64,000 bases of DNA, from positions 930,001-994,000 of the forward strand of contig NZ_CP044507.1 of the NCBI RefSeq assembly GCF_008831505.1, in the 5' to 3' direction. How positions within the stretch are numbered: the first letter of the stretch is position 1; each line of letters opens with the position of its first letter. The translations under genes were made by a program, and so were the position numbers. The notes beneath the pieces were generated by a model. It saw only the letters and a list, made by a program, of their open reading frames with translations, was not told the origin of the DNA and made no database searches. This document shows, piece after piece, positions 24,348-33,215 of the stretch. The stretch is from Chryseobacterium sp. GTDB taxonomy: Bacteria > Bacteroidota > Bacteroidia > Flavobacteriales > Weeksellaceae.

Positions 24348-24705
24348 AATATTCACAAAGGTACTTTGGATAAATAATCAGGGCGATAATCAGGGCAGTT
24401 AAAGCCAGCAGCATTACTGCGCCGGCGGAAATATCCTTGATAAGGCCAATCTTGATATGGAATTCGGGGTGGATGAAGTCACAGAGCTTCTCCACCGCGG
24501 TATTCATAAGTTCTGCTGCCAAAACTGCACTGCAGATCAGCAGTATAACAGCTGTATCAGCCGGGTTAACTTTCAGGAAAAAAATCAGAACAATATTTAT
24601 CGCCAGAGCGGCCAGCTCTATCTTAAAATTCCTTTCGTGCTTCACCATGTGACCTATACCGCGCAGGGCATTTAGAAAGCTTTTATAAAGTGGGGGTTTT
24701 CGCAT
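24340..24705 (-). CDS. DgkA-type diacylglycerol/undecaprenol kinase
   Basis: Small inner-membrane kinase of 121 residues. Three hydrophobic helices follow an amphipathic N terminus (KSFLNALRGIGHMVKHERNFKIE), with the active-site motif AAELMNTAVEKLCDFI and KDISAGAVMLLAL, as in the prokaryotic DAGK/undecaprenol kinase family. In Gram-positive relatives the lipid is undecaprenol; in E. coli it is diacylglycerol. Which applies here is undetermined. It overlaps the 3' end of purL by 8 bases and has a TATCTTTG box 16 bases before the ATG. Confidence 0.92.
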   Translation of the reverse strand: MRKPPLYKSFLNALRGIGHMVKHERNFKIELAALAINIVLIFFLKVNPADTAVILLICSAVLAAELMNTAVEKLCDFIHPEFHIKIGLIKDISAGAVMLLALTALIIALIIYPKYLCEYFI

Positions 24706-24721
24706 TGCTGATCTTGAATTT

Positions 24722-24729
24722 CAAAGATA
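24722..24729 (-). promoter_or_regulatory. -7 box of the DgkA-type kinase
   Basis: Minus-strand TATCTTTG, an exact match, 16 bases before the ATG at 24705. Confidence 0.55.
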
Positions 24730-24791
24730 GAGATTTATCAAAATTGTTGATAAGTAATCCGGTTTAGTTTCTCAATTTTAAGCCAATTCAT

Positions 24792-24799
24792 TATATTTG
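24792..24799 (+). promoter_or_regulatory. -7 box of dnaN
   Basis: TATATTTG, an exact match, 18 bases before the ATG at 24818. Confidence 0.6.
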
Positions 24800-24817
24800 T
24801 CCAAATAATTTGTACAG

Positions 24818-25945
24818 ATGAAGTTTATTGTGTCAAGTGGAGAGTTGCAGAAAGCCCTGCAGACCGTTAGTGGAGTAATTTCAACCTCCCAGTCAAGACC
24901 CATCTTAGAAAACTATCTTTTTGAATTAGAGAACAACAGTCTGAAGATTACCGCTTCCGACGGCGAAACGACCCTTATTACTTCCCTTGAAGTAAAATCA
25001 GAGGACAGCGGCAAATTTGCCGTACCGGCCAAGATTTTTCAGGACTTTGTAAAGACCTATGGCGAGCAGCCTCTTACCCTTTCTGTAAAGGAATCGGCCG
25101 ATGCGGCCGGTAATGTTCTGGAAATTCTGGACGAAAAGGATAACTTCTCTGTGGCATTGGATAATGCGGAAGACTACCCCGAGATTCCCGAATTCGAAAG
25201 CGCCCAGAGTGTGTCCCTGCCTTCAGGTGTCCTTTCTGAAGCGCTCAGCAATACGCTTTTTGCTACCAGCAACGATTCCCTGCGTCCGGTGATGACGGGT
25301 GTACTTTTTCAGTTTGGCGAAAATGAAACCAATTTCGTCTCTACAGACTCTCACCGTCTGGTTGTGTACAAAAGAAAAGATCTCGTATCCGAGCCTATGG
25401 AATTCATTATGCCCAAGAAACCTCTGAGCATTTTCAAGAATATCCTGGCCAGTACAAACGACGATGTTCTTATTGAGTTCAACGACAATATGGCCAAATT
25501 TACTTTTGGAAATAATATCTGGATCTGCCGTTTGATCGACGGGAAATATCCAAACTATTCAGCGGTTATTCCGAAGGAAAATCCAAATGTACTTACCATA
25601 AACCGCAACCTGCTTCTGGGTGCAATCCGCCGTGCGTCCATCATGTCCAATAAATCTACAAATCAGGTTCGCTTCAAGCTTTCCGGAAATGTGCTTCACC
25701 TGCATGCTGAGGATACGGAATATGCAAACAAAGCCGATATGCAGATTCCCTGCGATTATAATGGCGAGGACATCAACATTGGCTTCAGCTCAAAATTCCT
25801 GACAGAAATGTTGTCCGTTCTTCGTGCCGATGATATTACAATGAAAATGTCCCAACCCAACAGACCGGGCATCATAGAACCTGTGGACGGGCTGGAAGAC
25901 AGTGAGAATCTGCTTATGCTGTCTATGCCGGTTATAGGCATGTAA
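24818..25945 (+). CDS. dnaN: DNA polymerase III beta subunit (sliding clamp)
   Basis: Ring-forming processivity clamp of the replicative polymerase, 375 residues in three similar domains of about 120 residues. Typical sequence includes MKFIVSSGELQKALQTVSGVI, SRPILENYLFELEN, SLRPVMTGVLFQF, STDSHRLVVYKRK and the C-terminal LLMLSMPVIGM close to the MPMRL consensus. It is not next to dnaA or recF, in contrast to the gene order near the origin in many bacteria; dispersal of these genes is common in Bacteroidota. A terminator follows directly. Confidence 0.97.
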   Translation: MKFIVSSGELQKALQTVSGVISTSQSRPILENYLFELENNSLKITASDGETTLITSLEVKSEDSGKFAVPAKIFQDFVKTYGEQPLTLSVKESADAAGNVLEILDEKDNFSVALDNAEDYPEIPEFESAQSVSLPSGVLSEALSNTLFATSNDSLRPVMTGVLFQFGENETNFVSTDSHRLVVYKRKDLVSEPMEFIMPKKPLSIFKNILASTNDDVLIEFNDNMAKFTFGNNIWICRLIDGKYPNYSAVIPKENPNVLTINRNLLLGAIRRASIMSNKSTNQVRFKLSGNVLHLHAEDTEYANKADMQIPCDYNGEDINIGFSSKFLTEMLSVLRADDITMKMSQPNRPGIIEPVDGLEDSENLLMLSMPVIGM

Positions 25946-25966
25946 TTGCGCAGAAACATAAAATTT

Positions 25967-25988
25967 AACCCGGGCGACCGGGTTTTTT
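25967..25988 (+). terminator. Rho-independent terminator after dnaN
   Basis: AACCCGG, loop GCGA, CCGGGTT and a T run, 21 bases past the stop. Confidence 0.88.
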
Positions 25989-26019
25989 ATTTTTCAATGA
26001 GCTCCTCAATTTTAATTTT

Positions 26020-26027
26020 TATTTTTG
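26020..26027 (+). promoter_or_regulatory. -7 box of the J-domain gene
   Basis: TATTTTTG, an exact match, 18 bases before the TTG start at 26046. Confidence 0.5.
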
Positions 26028-26045
26028 TCAAAACCATATTAGCTT

Positions 26046-26690
26046 TTGAAGGACTACTATTATTTTCTGGGAATTAAGGACGATGCTTCCGACGAAGACA
26101 TCAAGACTGCCTACAGGAAACTTTCCATGAAATATCATCCTGATAAGAATGACAATGACCCCTTCTTCGCGCAGCGGTTTATGGAAATCCAGGAAGCCTA
26201 CGAAACGCTGAGTGATCCGCAAATGCGTCGCAATTACGACCACAATATAGTTTCCGGCAGAGGCAGCAGCCGCAGTTCGCTGCCGCCAACCGTTAAGAAT
26301 TTCACCAGTAACAAGGTTCATGCGGTGAAAGGCGAGGAGGTAATTATTAAGTGGAATACGCTGAATGCCGACGTGGTGAAGATCGTTCCCTTTGGTTTGG
26401 AAAAGGCCTACGGCGAGCGTACTTTCAGGATTACAGAATTCAAGAACGGGAAATTTGTCATTATCCTTCATGCCGCCAATTCATTAACGCGCCAAACGGC
26501 GGTGAAGGGAATTACAATAACTGAAGTCTTTGAGAATGACCGTGAACGGTTTCGGGAAAATGTTGAAAAAGTCTTTCAGCAGGAAAATAAGGCTGAAGCG
26601 CTGCGGAGTAACACTTCAGCCTGGATCAGGATTTTGCTGGCCGTCCTGCTACTGGCTGCAGCACTCTATTTTATTATGCAGGAATTCTAG
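26046..26690 (+). CDS. J-domain protein with C-terminal membrane anchor
   Basis: 214-residue Hsp40-like co-chaperone. Residues 1-68 are a J domain (KDYYYFLGIKDDASDEDI, KYHPDKN with the essential HPD, and AYETLSDPQMRRNYD) that should stimulate a DnaK ATPase. The middle region, about 80-160, is not recognised. Residues about 195-212 (RILLAVLLLAAALYFIM) form a single transmembrane helix, so it is a tail-anchored, cytoplasm-facing J protein, not canonical DnaJ (no Gly/Phe region or zinc fingers). TTG is the only sensible start because the J domain begins immediately. Its stop overlaps by 4 bases the stop of a tiny minus-strand gene. Confidence 0.88.
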   Translation: MKDYYYFLGIKDDASDEDIKTAYRKLSMKYHPDKNDNDPFFAQRFMEIQEAYETLSDPQMRRNYDHNIVSGRGSSRSSLPPTVKNFTSNKVHAVKGEEVIIKWNTLNADVVKIVPFGLEKAYGERTFRITEFKNGKFVIILHAANSLTRQTAVKGITITEVFENDRERFRENVEKVFQQENKAEALRSNTSAWIRILLAVLLLAAALYFIMQEF

Positions 26691-26839
26691 GCCAGTTTCA
26701 GCCTTCCCGGGCATTTCTTGCAGCGCTTTCCGGTTTTAAATTTCTTGCAGCATTTCTTTTTTCCGCAGTACATTTCTTCTGAAAAAGAACCTGCCGGAAG
26801 TAGCGGGGCTATCTTGAAAGGAACAATACCTGTTTTCAT
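26687..26839 (-). CDS. Small Cys/Lys-rich protein (50 residues), unknown function
   Basis: Short ORF with an ATG at 26839, a TAG stop, and an exact -7 box 4 bases upstream, so it is very probably expressed. I do not recognise a named family. The N-terminal half is MKTGIVPFKIAPLLPAG, then EEMYCGKKKCCKK and GKRCKKCPGRL. Five Cys (residues 25, 30, 31, 40, 43) and about a dozen Lys/Arg in the last 27 residues suggest a small metal-binding or nucleic-acid-binding protein; that is inference. It is convergent with the J-domain gene (4-base overlap) and divergent from gcvP. It falls below the size limit of many gene finders. Confidence 0.7.
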   Translation of the reverse strand: MKTGIVPFKIAPLLPAGSFSEEMYCGKKKCCKKFKTGKRCKKCPGRLKLA

Positions 26840-26843
26840 AGCG

Positions 26844-26851
26844 CAAATATA
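26844..26851 (-). promoter_or_regulatory. -7 box of the small Cys/Lys-rich gene
   Basis: Minus-strand TATATTTG, an exact match, ends 4 bases before the ATG at 26839, implying an almost leaderless transcript. Confidence 0.6.
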
Positions 26852-26980
26852 ATTAATTTAGACTAATTATAAATAAGCTTTGTGCTATTGATTAACTGAT
26901 TAAATACAGGGTTGCCCAAAATGCATAAAATCCGTAATTTTACAATCCTATACTCCCCATTAAATAAATCTTAACTAAAA

Positions 26981-29836
26981 ATGAATACACAGCAGTTTGT
27001 TAGCCGTCACATTTCTATGAATGAGGACGACAAAAAAGCGATGTTGGACAGAATCGGTGTGTCCGGTATCGATGAACTCATCTCACAAACCATCCCGGCT
27101 TCCATTAGGGCGGAAAAGGAACTTAACATCTCCGAGCCGCTCTCTGAATATGAACTGATCCGTCAGTCTACGGCTTTGGCTGCTAAAAATGCCGACTATA
27201 CTAATTACATCGGTTTCGGATACCACAATACCCTGTTGCCGGCGGCTATTAAAAGGAATATTCTTGAAAATCCGTCATGGTACACGGCTTATACGCCTTA
27301 TCAGGCTGAAATTGCTCAGGGTAGGCTTGAAGCCCTGCTTAATTACCAAACAGTAATTTCCAACTTAACAGGTTTCCCGCTTTCCAACGCGTCTTTGCTT
27401 GACGAGAGTACAGCAGCTGCAGAAGCGATGAGCATGTTTTTCTCCAACAGGACCAAAGAGCAGAAGAAATCAGCTGCGAAATTCTTTGTTTCGGATCTTG
27501 TTTTGCCTCAAACTGTGGCGGTACTGCGTACGAAGGCCGAAGGTCTTGGAATTGAGATCGTAGAGGGAAATCACAAAAACCACCAGTTCAGCAATCAGTA
27601 TTTTGGTGTATTGCTGCAGTATCCGGGTAAGAACGGAATTGTTCTGGATTATACTGATGATATCAAATCGTATAAGGAGCTGGACCTTCAGGTGGCAGTA
27701 GCCTGTGACCCGATGGCATTGGTGAAACTTAAATCACCCGCTGATATGGGTGCAGACTGTGCTGTAGGAACTTCTCAAAGATTCGGGATCCCAATGGGAT
27801 ACGGTGGTCCCCACGCCGCATTCTTTGCATGTAAGGAAGAATATAAACGTGATATCCCCGGAAGGATAATCGGTGTATCGGTAGATGCTTACGGAAAGAG
27901 AGCTTTAAGAATGGCACTTCAGACCCGCGAGCAGCATATCAAGCGCGAAAGGGCGACTTCAAACATCTGTACTGCGCAGGTTCTGCTTGCCGTAATGGCC
28001 GGTATGTACTGTGTATATCACGGACCAAAAGGCCTGAACTATATTGCAGACCAAATCCATTTCAAAGCCAATGCACTCTCTGATGCCCTTTCTGTATTGG
28101 GTTACGATGTTGTAGAGGAACCTCACTTCGATACGGTGAAGATGAGAATCCATGAAGACGAAAAAGGTAACCTGATGCGTTTGATGCGTGACCGCAAAAT
28201 CAACCTGAATTATTTTTCTGAAGGTATAGTAAGTATTTCAGTTAATGAAAGTACTACGATTGAAAAACTAAACTGTCTGGTAGAAGCGTTTGCAAATTTC
28301 AAGCAAAAACAGGCGTTCAAACTGGAGATCAAGGAAAATCACAGCATCCCCGCCGACTTACTGAGAAAGGATGCCATACTTACGGAAGAGGTTTTCAACA
28401 GTTATCATACGGAAACGGAACTGATGCGTTATATCAAGCGTCTTGAGAGAAAAGACCTTTCTCTTACACATTCCATGATCGCTCTGGGCTCATGTACAAT
28501 GAAACTTAACGCGGCAGCACAAATGCTTCCGATCTCATGGAGCGGCTGGGGGAGCGTTCACCCGTTTGTTCCCACCGAGCAGGCTGGCGGTTATCAGGAA
28601 ATTATTAAAGAACTGGAGCAGGACCTGGCTGAAATTACAGGTTTTGCGGGAACCTCCCTGCAACCTAATTCCGGTGCACAGGGTGAATATGCGGGACTTA
28701 TGGTTATCCGCGAATATCACAAAGCCAATGGTGAAGGTCACCGTAACATCGTGTTAATTCCGCAGTCGGCACACGGAACCAATCCGGCATCTGCAGTGTT
28801 GGCTGGAATGAAGGTTGTTGTTTGTAAAAATCTGGAGAACGGTGAAATTGATCCTGAGGACTGGAAAGCCAAAGCAGAACAGCATAAGGACAACCTTTCT
28901 GCAGCAATGATTACCTACCCGTCTACTTACGGTTTCTTTGATGCCAACATTAAAGAAATTATTAAAATCGTTCACGATAACGGCGGACAGGTGTATATGG
29001 ACGGTGCCAACATGAACGCACAGGTTGGATTTACAAGCCCCGGACTTATCGGTGCGGATGTTTGTCACCTGAACCTTCATAAGACTTTTGCTATTCCTCA
29101 CGGTGGCGGTGGCCCGGGTGTAGGTCCCATTTGTGTTGCTTCTCACCTCGTGAAGTTCCTGCCGAGCAATCCTAATATCAAGATCGGTACCCCGGAATCT
29201 ATTGACGCCATCTCTGCTGCACCTTATGGTTCCGCGCTGGTATTGAATATCTCTTATGCTTACATCAAGATGTTAGGCGCCTCCGGACTGAAAAAGTCTA
29301 CGGAACATGCCATCCTGAACGCCAACTATCTGAAAGAAGTTCTGGCCGAGCATTTCCCGATCCTTTACAGCAACGAGAACGGCCGCGTAGCCCACGAGTG
29401 TATCGTAGATTTCCGTCAGTTCAAATCCTTAGGTATTGAGGTGGCTGATGTGGCCAAGCGTTTAATGGATTATGGTTTCCACGCACCTACAGTTTCTTTC
29501 CCTGTAGCCGGAACGCTGATGATTGAACCTACAGAATCTGAAAGTAAGGCCGAAATTGACCGTTTTGCGGAAGCGTTGATCAGCATCAAGAAGGAGATTG
29601 ACGAAGTTGCCAATGGCGAAGCAGATCCGGCAAATAACGTTCTGAAAAATGCACCTCACACAGAGCAGGTGGTGATCTCAGATAGCTGGGACAAACCATA
29701 CAGCCGCGAGAAAGCTGCCTATCCGCTGGAGTGGGTACGCGACCATAAATTCTTTGCGTCAGTATCCAGAGTGGATGAAGCTTATGGCGACAGAAACCTG
29801 GTTTGTACCTGCGAGCCGATTGAAGCTTATATGTAA
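26981..29836 (+). CDS. gcvP: Glycine dehydrogenase (decarboxylating), P protein
   Basis: PLP enzyme of the glycine cleavage system that decarboxylates glycine and passes the aminomethyl group to lipoylated GcvH. 951 residues, the single-chain form, with two related halves. The PLP lysine is K701 in NLHKTFAIPHGGGGPG. Other signatures are SNASLLDESTAAAEAM, GSCTMKLNAAAQMLPISW and SAHGTNPASAVLAGMK. No gcvH or gcvT is in the window. LipA (9.7 kb) makes the lipoate its partner needs. The upstream region has only a near-match promoter (TAATTTTA near 26933), and no glycine riboswitch is evident. Confidence 0.97.
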   Translation: MNTQQFVSRHISMNEDDKKAMLDRIGVSGIDELISQTIPASIRAEKELNISEPLSEYELIRQSTALAAKNADYTNYIGFGYHNTLLPAAIKRNILENPSWYTAYTPYQAEIAQGRLEALLNYQTVISNLTGFPLSNASLLDESTAAAEAMSMFFSNRTKEQKKSAAKFFVSDLVLPQTVAVLRTKAEGLGIEIVEGNHKNHQFSNQYFGVLLQYPGKNGIVLDYTDDIKSYKELDLQVAVACDPMALVKLKSPADMGADCAVGTSQRFGIPMGYGGPHAAFFACKEEYKRDIPGRIIGVSVDAYGKRALRMALQTREQHIKRERATSNICTAQVLLAVMAGMYCVYHGPKGLNYIADQIHFKANALSDALSVLGYDVVEEPHFDTVKMRIHEDEKGNLMRLMRDRKINLNYFSEGIVSISVNESTTIEKLNCLVEAFANFKQKQAFKLEIKENHSIPADLLRKDAILTEEVFNSYHTETELMRYIKRLERKDLSLTHSMIALGSCTMKLNAAAQMLPISWSGWGSVHPFVPTEQAGGYQEIIKELEQDLAEITGFAGTSLQPNSGAQGEYAGLMVIREYHKANGEGHRNIVLIPQSAHGTNPASAVLAGMKVVVCKNLENGEIDPEDWKAKAEQHKDNLSAAMITYPSTYGFFDANIKEIIKIVHDNGGQVYMDGANMNAQVGFTSPGLIGADVCHLNLHKTFAIPHGGGGPGVGPICVASHLVKFLPSNPNIKIGTPESIDAISAAPYGSALVLNISYAYIKMLGASGLKKSTEHAILNANYLKEVLAEHFPILYSNENGRVAHECIVDFRQFKSLGIEVADVAKRLMDYGFHAPTVSFPVAGTLMIEPTESESKAEIDRFAEALISIKKEIDEVANGEADPANNVLKNAPHTEQVVISDSWDKPYSREKAAYPLEWVRDHKFFASVSRVDEAYGDRNLVCTCEPIEAYM

Positions 29837-29863
29837 TCATAGGTTTAAGCTAATTTATATTGA

Positions 29864-29894
29864 AGTTCCCGGCCGAAGGCCGGGAACTTTTTTT
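29864..29894 (+). terminator. Strong terminator after gcvP
   Basis: An 11-bp GC-rich stem (AGTTCCCGGCC with its complement) with loop GAA and a T run. It also lies at the end of the convergent Nei-like gene. Confidence 0.9.
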
Positions 29895-29903
29895 CAACAC
29901 TTA

Positions 29904-30641
29904 TCAAACATACAGTTTCTGGTCTTTTTCGCAGTAAAAGGAACGCCTCTTGGTTATTCCGAGGTGGTTTTTGGTAAGTGGCAGTCCGCATTTGGGACAG
30001 ATTGTCTTTGTGTGCACCAACCAGTTTTTCTTCAGTACATATTCTTTTTTCCAGCGCAGGAAATCAAAACTGTAGTTTCGGGCCTCAGAAACAAGTGCCG
30101 AAAGCTTTTTTGGCGGGAGTTTTCCTACCAAACTTTCGGGATGAACGCCAATGCGGAACAGTACCTCATTTTTTATGATATTGCCCACACCTGAAAAAAT
30201 ATTTTGGTCCAGCAGGGCATCGCAAACCATGGTTTCCGGCTGCGCTTTAAGTTTTTTTCTGGCTTTCAGGGGTTTCCAGTCATCGCTGAGCACATCTGCT
30301 TCCCAGTCAATTTCCCTCAAAACTTCAATGTCTAGGAGTTTTATGGAACAGGAGTAGAAGTAAAGGTCTCCGTTCTCAAACTGTAGGTGCAGTCTTAGTT
30401 GGCGCTCCGGCTTTATGTTTTCATCAACAGAGTAGGAGCCGAACATCAGGAGATGAATCCGGATGGTGTAAGGACTGACAAGCAAATACGACTGCTTCCC
30501 GAAAATCCTGTACTCTTTAAAGATTAATCCCGGCAGTCTGTCCATTTCAACCTTTGCGTTTCCGGAGGCAGAAATGATTTTCCTGCCTATGAATTTTTGA
30601 GCTTTCTCTTTCAGGATTAATATGGACGGTCCTTCCGGCAT
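29904..30641 (-). CDS. Fpg/Nei-family DNA glycosylase (endonuclease VIII-like)
   Basis: Base-excision repair glycosylase/AP lyase of 245 residues. MPEGPS at the N terminus supplies the catalytic Pro2 and Glu3; DALLDQNIFSGVGNIIKNEVLF is the conserved H2TH region. The C terminus carries a zinc finger starting CPKCG, but the second half reads FYCEKDQ, so the expected fourth Cys is Asp. Asp can bind zinc, so the finger may still fold. MPEGPS and the general layout favour the Nei-like branch that removes oxidised pyrimidines. It is divergent from dgt. Confidence 0.88.
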   Translation of the reverse strand: MPEGPSILILKEKAQKFIGRKIISASGNAKVEMDRLPGLIFKEYRIFGKQSYLLVSPYTIRIHLLMFGSYSVDENIKPERQLRLHLQFENGDLYFYSCSIKLLDIEVLREIDWEADVLSDDWKPLKARKKLKAQPETMVCDALLDQNIFSGVGNIIKNEVLFRIGVHPESLVGKLPPKKLSALVSEARNYSFDFLRWKKEYVLKKNWLVHTKTICPKCGLPLTKNHLGITKRRSFYCEKDQKLYV

Positions 30642-30701
30642 ATAGCTGTTTTTTTAGGTTGAATTCAAATCTTAAACCATTAGCCTGCGTCCAAAATTCC
30701 G

Positions 30702-30709
30702 TATTTTTG
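30702..30709 (+). promoter_or_regulatory. -7 box of dgt
   Basis: TATTTTTG, an exact match, ends 4 bases before the ATG at 30714; a nearly leaderless transcript is implied. Confidence 0.55.
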
Positions 30710-30713
30710 GATA

Positions 30714-32069
30714 ATGAACCTTAACAGCATTTTTACTAATAAGCGTACAGGAAATATAGCCGCTACTTCCGCATCACGAACCGATTACCAAAGGGATTTT
30801 GACCGAATTATTTTCTCAGCGGCTTTCCGAAGGCTGCAGAACAAGACGCAGGTCTTCCCACTGCCGGGAAGTGTCTTTGTCCATAACCGGCTTACACATT
30901 CTCTGGAAGTTTCATCCGTCGGACGGAGCCTGGGCAGCGCCATAGGCGATTTTATTTCATCGGAATATAGTGACCAACTCGACCAAACTGCACAGAATTT
31001 CTATCAGCATAACCTTCAGAATGTGATTGCGGCGGCCTGTCTTTGTCACGATGTGGGGAATCCCGCTTTCGGGCATTCCGGGGAGGATGCCATTGCCAGC
31101 TATTTTGAAAAAAATGAACCTGGTTTAAAATTAAAATTTGACGAAAAAGAATGGGCGGACCTGGTTAATTTTGAAGGTAACGCTAATGCGATAAGGGTCT
31201 TAACGCATCAGCAAAACGGAAAGGATGAAGGAGGCACCCAGCTTACTTATGCTACTCTAGCCAGCATTGCCAAATATCCCTGCGAATCGGTAGCCCGGCA
31301 AAAAGGTGTATTGCACCGGAAGAAGTTTGGTTTCTTCCAGAACGAGAAGTCCACCTTTCTTGATATTGCGGAATCTGTAGGTATGATTTCCGAAAGTTCA
31401 GAGCCTGTTGTTTATAAAAGACACCCTTTTGTTTTCCTTGTTGAAGCTGCCGATGACATCTGCTATAACATCATCGACATGGAAGATGCACATCGTCTCG
31501 GAATTGTATCAACCTCCGATTGTGAAAATCTTTTTTTTGAATTGATCCGCTCAGAAAATCAGAATACCGGAAGGGTAGAGGACAAGCTGGCCGTACTGAC
31601 GAATGCCAACGAAAGAATATCTTACTTAAGAGCGAAAGTGATCAATTCGCTGATCAATAAATCGATACTGCTATACCAGGCAAATTTTTGCGAAATAATA
31701 GCCGGAACCCTGGACAGATCACTGCTTGACATTTACAAAATGGATAATAAATCCCTCCAGGAAATCGAAAGTTTCTCGATTGAAAAGATTTATAATCATA
31801 AGGCTGTAGTTGAAATTGAAAATGCCGGCTACAATGTCATGTATGAGTTGCTGGATCATTTTGTGCCTGCTGTAGTAAAACCTAAGGACCAGAGAAAATC
31901 GTATGACCGGATGGCCCTGAAACTATTGCCTCAGCAGTTCGTTTACGAAAGCGGCAGCGATTACCAGAAGGTTCTGGGCGTAATAGACTTCGTTTCGGGC
32001 ATGACAGACAACTTTGCCACCGACCTATACCGCAAGATTAAAGGAATCGAGATCGGAATGACGGTTTAG
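30714..32069 (+). CDS. dgt: Deoxyguanosinetriphosphate triphosphohydrolase-like HD protein
   Basis: HD-domain dNTPase that splits dGTP (or other dNTPs) to the nucleoside and tripolyphosphate. 451 residues. Metal-binding HD motif residues lie in HNRLTHSLEVSSVGR and CLCHDVGNPAFGHSGED, with a later Asp in VEAADDICYNIIDMEDAH. The N-terminal DYQRDFDRIIFSAAFRRLQNKTQV is strongly typical. It helps control nucleotide pools and may limit phage replication in some hosts; the second role is not implied by neighbours here. Confidence 0.94.
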   Translation: MNLNSIFTNKRTGNIAATSASRTDYQRDFDRIIFSAAFRRLQNKTQVFPLPGSVFVHNRLTHSLEVSSVGRSLGSAIGDFISSEYSDQLDQTAQNFYQHNLQNVIAAACLCHDVGNPAFGHSGEDAIASYFEKNEPGLKLKFDEKEWADLVNFEGNANAIRVLTHQQNGKDEGGTQLTYATLASIAKYPCESVARQKGVLHRKKFGFFQNEKSTFLDIAESVGMISESSEPVVYKRHPFVFLVEAADDICYNIIDMEDAHRLGIVSTSDCENLFFELIRSENQNTGRVEDKLAVLTNANERISYLRAKVINSLINKSILLYQANFCEIIAGTLDRSLLDIYKMDNKSLQEIESFSIEKIYNHKAVVEIENAGYNVMYELLDHFVPAVVKPKDQRKSYDRMALKLLPQQFVYESGSDYQKVLGVIDFVSGMTDNFATDLYRKIKGIEIGMTV

Positions 32070-32167
32070 ATCGGATTCACTTTTATACCGGAATTTATGT
32101 GGAAAAAACCGCTTTTTTCTCTATCTTTATGCTCAAACAACTATTAATCACAGACAAAATTTAAAAC

Positions 32168-33100
32168 ATGGCTTTTTTAGGTATTATTGGTTTTCTCGCG
32201 CTTATCACGCTCTTTGCCTCATTCTTTACGGTGAAGCAGGCTACGGCTGCGATTGTAGAAAGACTCGGAAAATTTCATTCGGTGCGGCAGTCCGGACTGC
32301 ACCTCAAGATTCCTTACATCGATCAGGTGACAAAAAGGATGAACCTGCGGATCCAGCAGCTTGATGTAATCATCGACACAAAAACCCTGGATAATGTATT
32401 TGTTCGTATGAAAGTGTCTGTACAGTATCAGGTGATTAAGGAGCAGGTGGCAGACGCTTTTTACCGTTTGGAGAATCCTGAAAATCAGATCACTTCTTAT
32501 GTATTTGATGTAGTAAGGGCAGAAGTGCCAAAGATGAAGTTGGATGATGTTTTTGTGCGTAAAGACGATATTGCCATCGCTGTAAAAGGTGAATTGCAGG
32601 AAGCGATGCAGAGTTATGGATACGACATCATCAAGGCTCTTGTAACAGATATCGATCCGGACGAACAGGTGAAGCATGCCATGAACAGGATAAACGCTGC
32701 CGAACGTGAAAAAACCGCTGCCGAGTACGAGTCCGAAGCACAGAGAATACGTATCGTAGCAGTAGCTAAAGCGGAAGCGGAATCCAAGAAACTTCAGGGG
32801 CAGGGTATTGCCGACCAGAGACGCGAGATTGCCAAAGGTCTGGAAGAGTCTGTAAAAATGCTGAACTCCGCCAACATCAGTTCCCAGGAAGCATCGGCAC
32901 TAATAATCATTACACAACACTATGACACACTTCACTCCATTGGCGCAAGCAACAGAAGCAACCTCGTTCTTTTACCTAATACACCTACTTCGGCCAGTAC
33001 AATGCTGAATGACCTCGTGGTATCCATGGCAGCGACCCAGAAGATGGACGATCTGTCCAAACCGGGCGTGCCCGAGCCACCCAAACAGCATCGTCATTAA
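32168..33100 (+). CDS. SPFH-domain (stomatin/QmcA-like) membrane protein
   Basis: 310-residue membrane-anchored scaffold protein of the stomatin/prohibitin superfamily. Residues 1-24 form the single N-terminal membrane helix. The SPFH domain follows (TAAIVERLGKFHSVRQSGLHLKIPYID, then YVFDVVRAEVPKMKLDDVF), and a long charged coiled coil (AAEREKTAAEYESEAQRIR) extends to about residue 230. Such proteins form large oligomeric rings or membrane domains, often with membrane proteases. No NfeD-like partner is adjacent, so the partner is unknown. It stands alone with a terminator after it. Confidence 0.92.
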   Translation: MAFLGIIGFLALITLFASFFTVKQATAAIVERLGKFHSVRQSGLHLKIPYIDQVTKRMNLRIQQLDVIIDTKTLDNVFVRMKVSVQYQVIKEQVADAFYRLENPENQITSYVFDVVRAEVPKMKLDDVFVRKDDIAIAVKGELQEAMQSYGYDIIKALVTDIDPDEQVKHAMNRINAAEREKTAAEYESEAQRIRIVAVAKAEAESKKLQGQGIADQRREIAKGLEESVKMLNSANISSQEASALIIITQHYDTLHSIGASNRSNLVLLPNTPTSASTMLNDLVVSMAATQKMDDLSKPGVPEPPKQHRH

Positions 33101-33120
33101 TATATTAAAACGATCTTAAT

Positions 33121-33150
33121 AAAGCCGGGCAATGTTGTCCGGCTTTTTTT
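33121..33150 (+). terminator. Terminator after the SPFH gene
   Basis: AAAGCCGG pairs with CCGGCTTT around a 10-base loop, followed by T residues. Confidence 0.88.
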
Positions 33151-33198
33151 TAAAATTACCTGTCCGTTTTGCGGTTGTAGTGGTTGCTGTTTTATCTT

Positions 33199-33206
33199 TA
33201 GTTTTG
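33199..33206 (+). promoter_or_regulatory. -7 box of ada
   Basis: TAGTTTTG, an exact match, 9 bases before the ATG at 33216. Confidence 0.5.
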
Positions 33207-33215
33207 TATTGTTAA

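Noticed and set aside
26028-26471. 147-residue minus-strand ORF
   Set aside because: Shadow of the J-domain gene; the real minus-strand gene nearby is the 50-residue one at 26687-26839.
26841-26980. Glycine riboswitch before gcvP
   Set aside because: I see no conserved paired aptamer structure or typical GGAGAG-like core in the leader.
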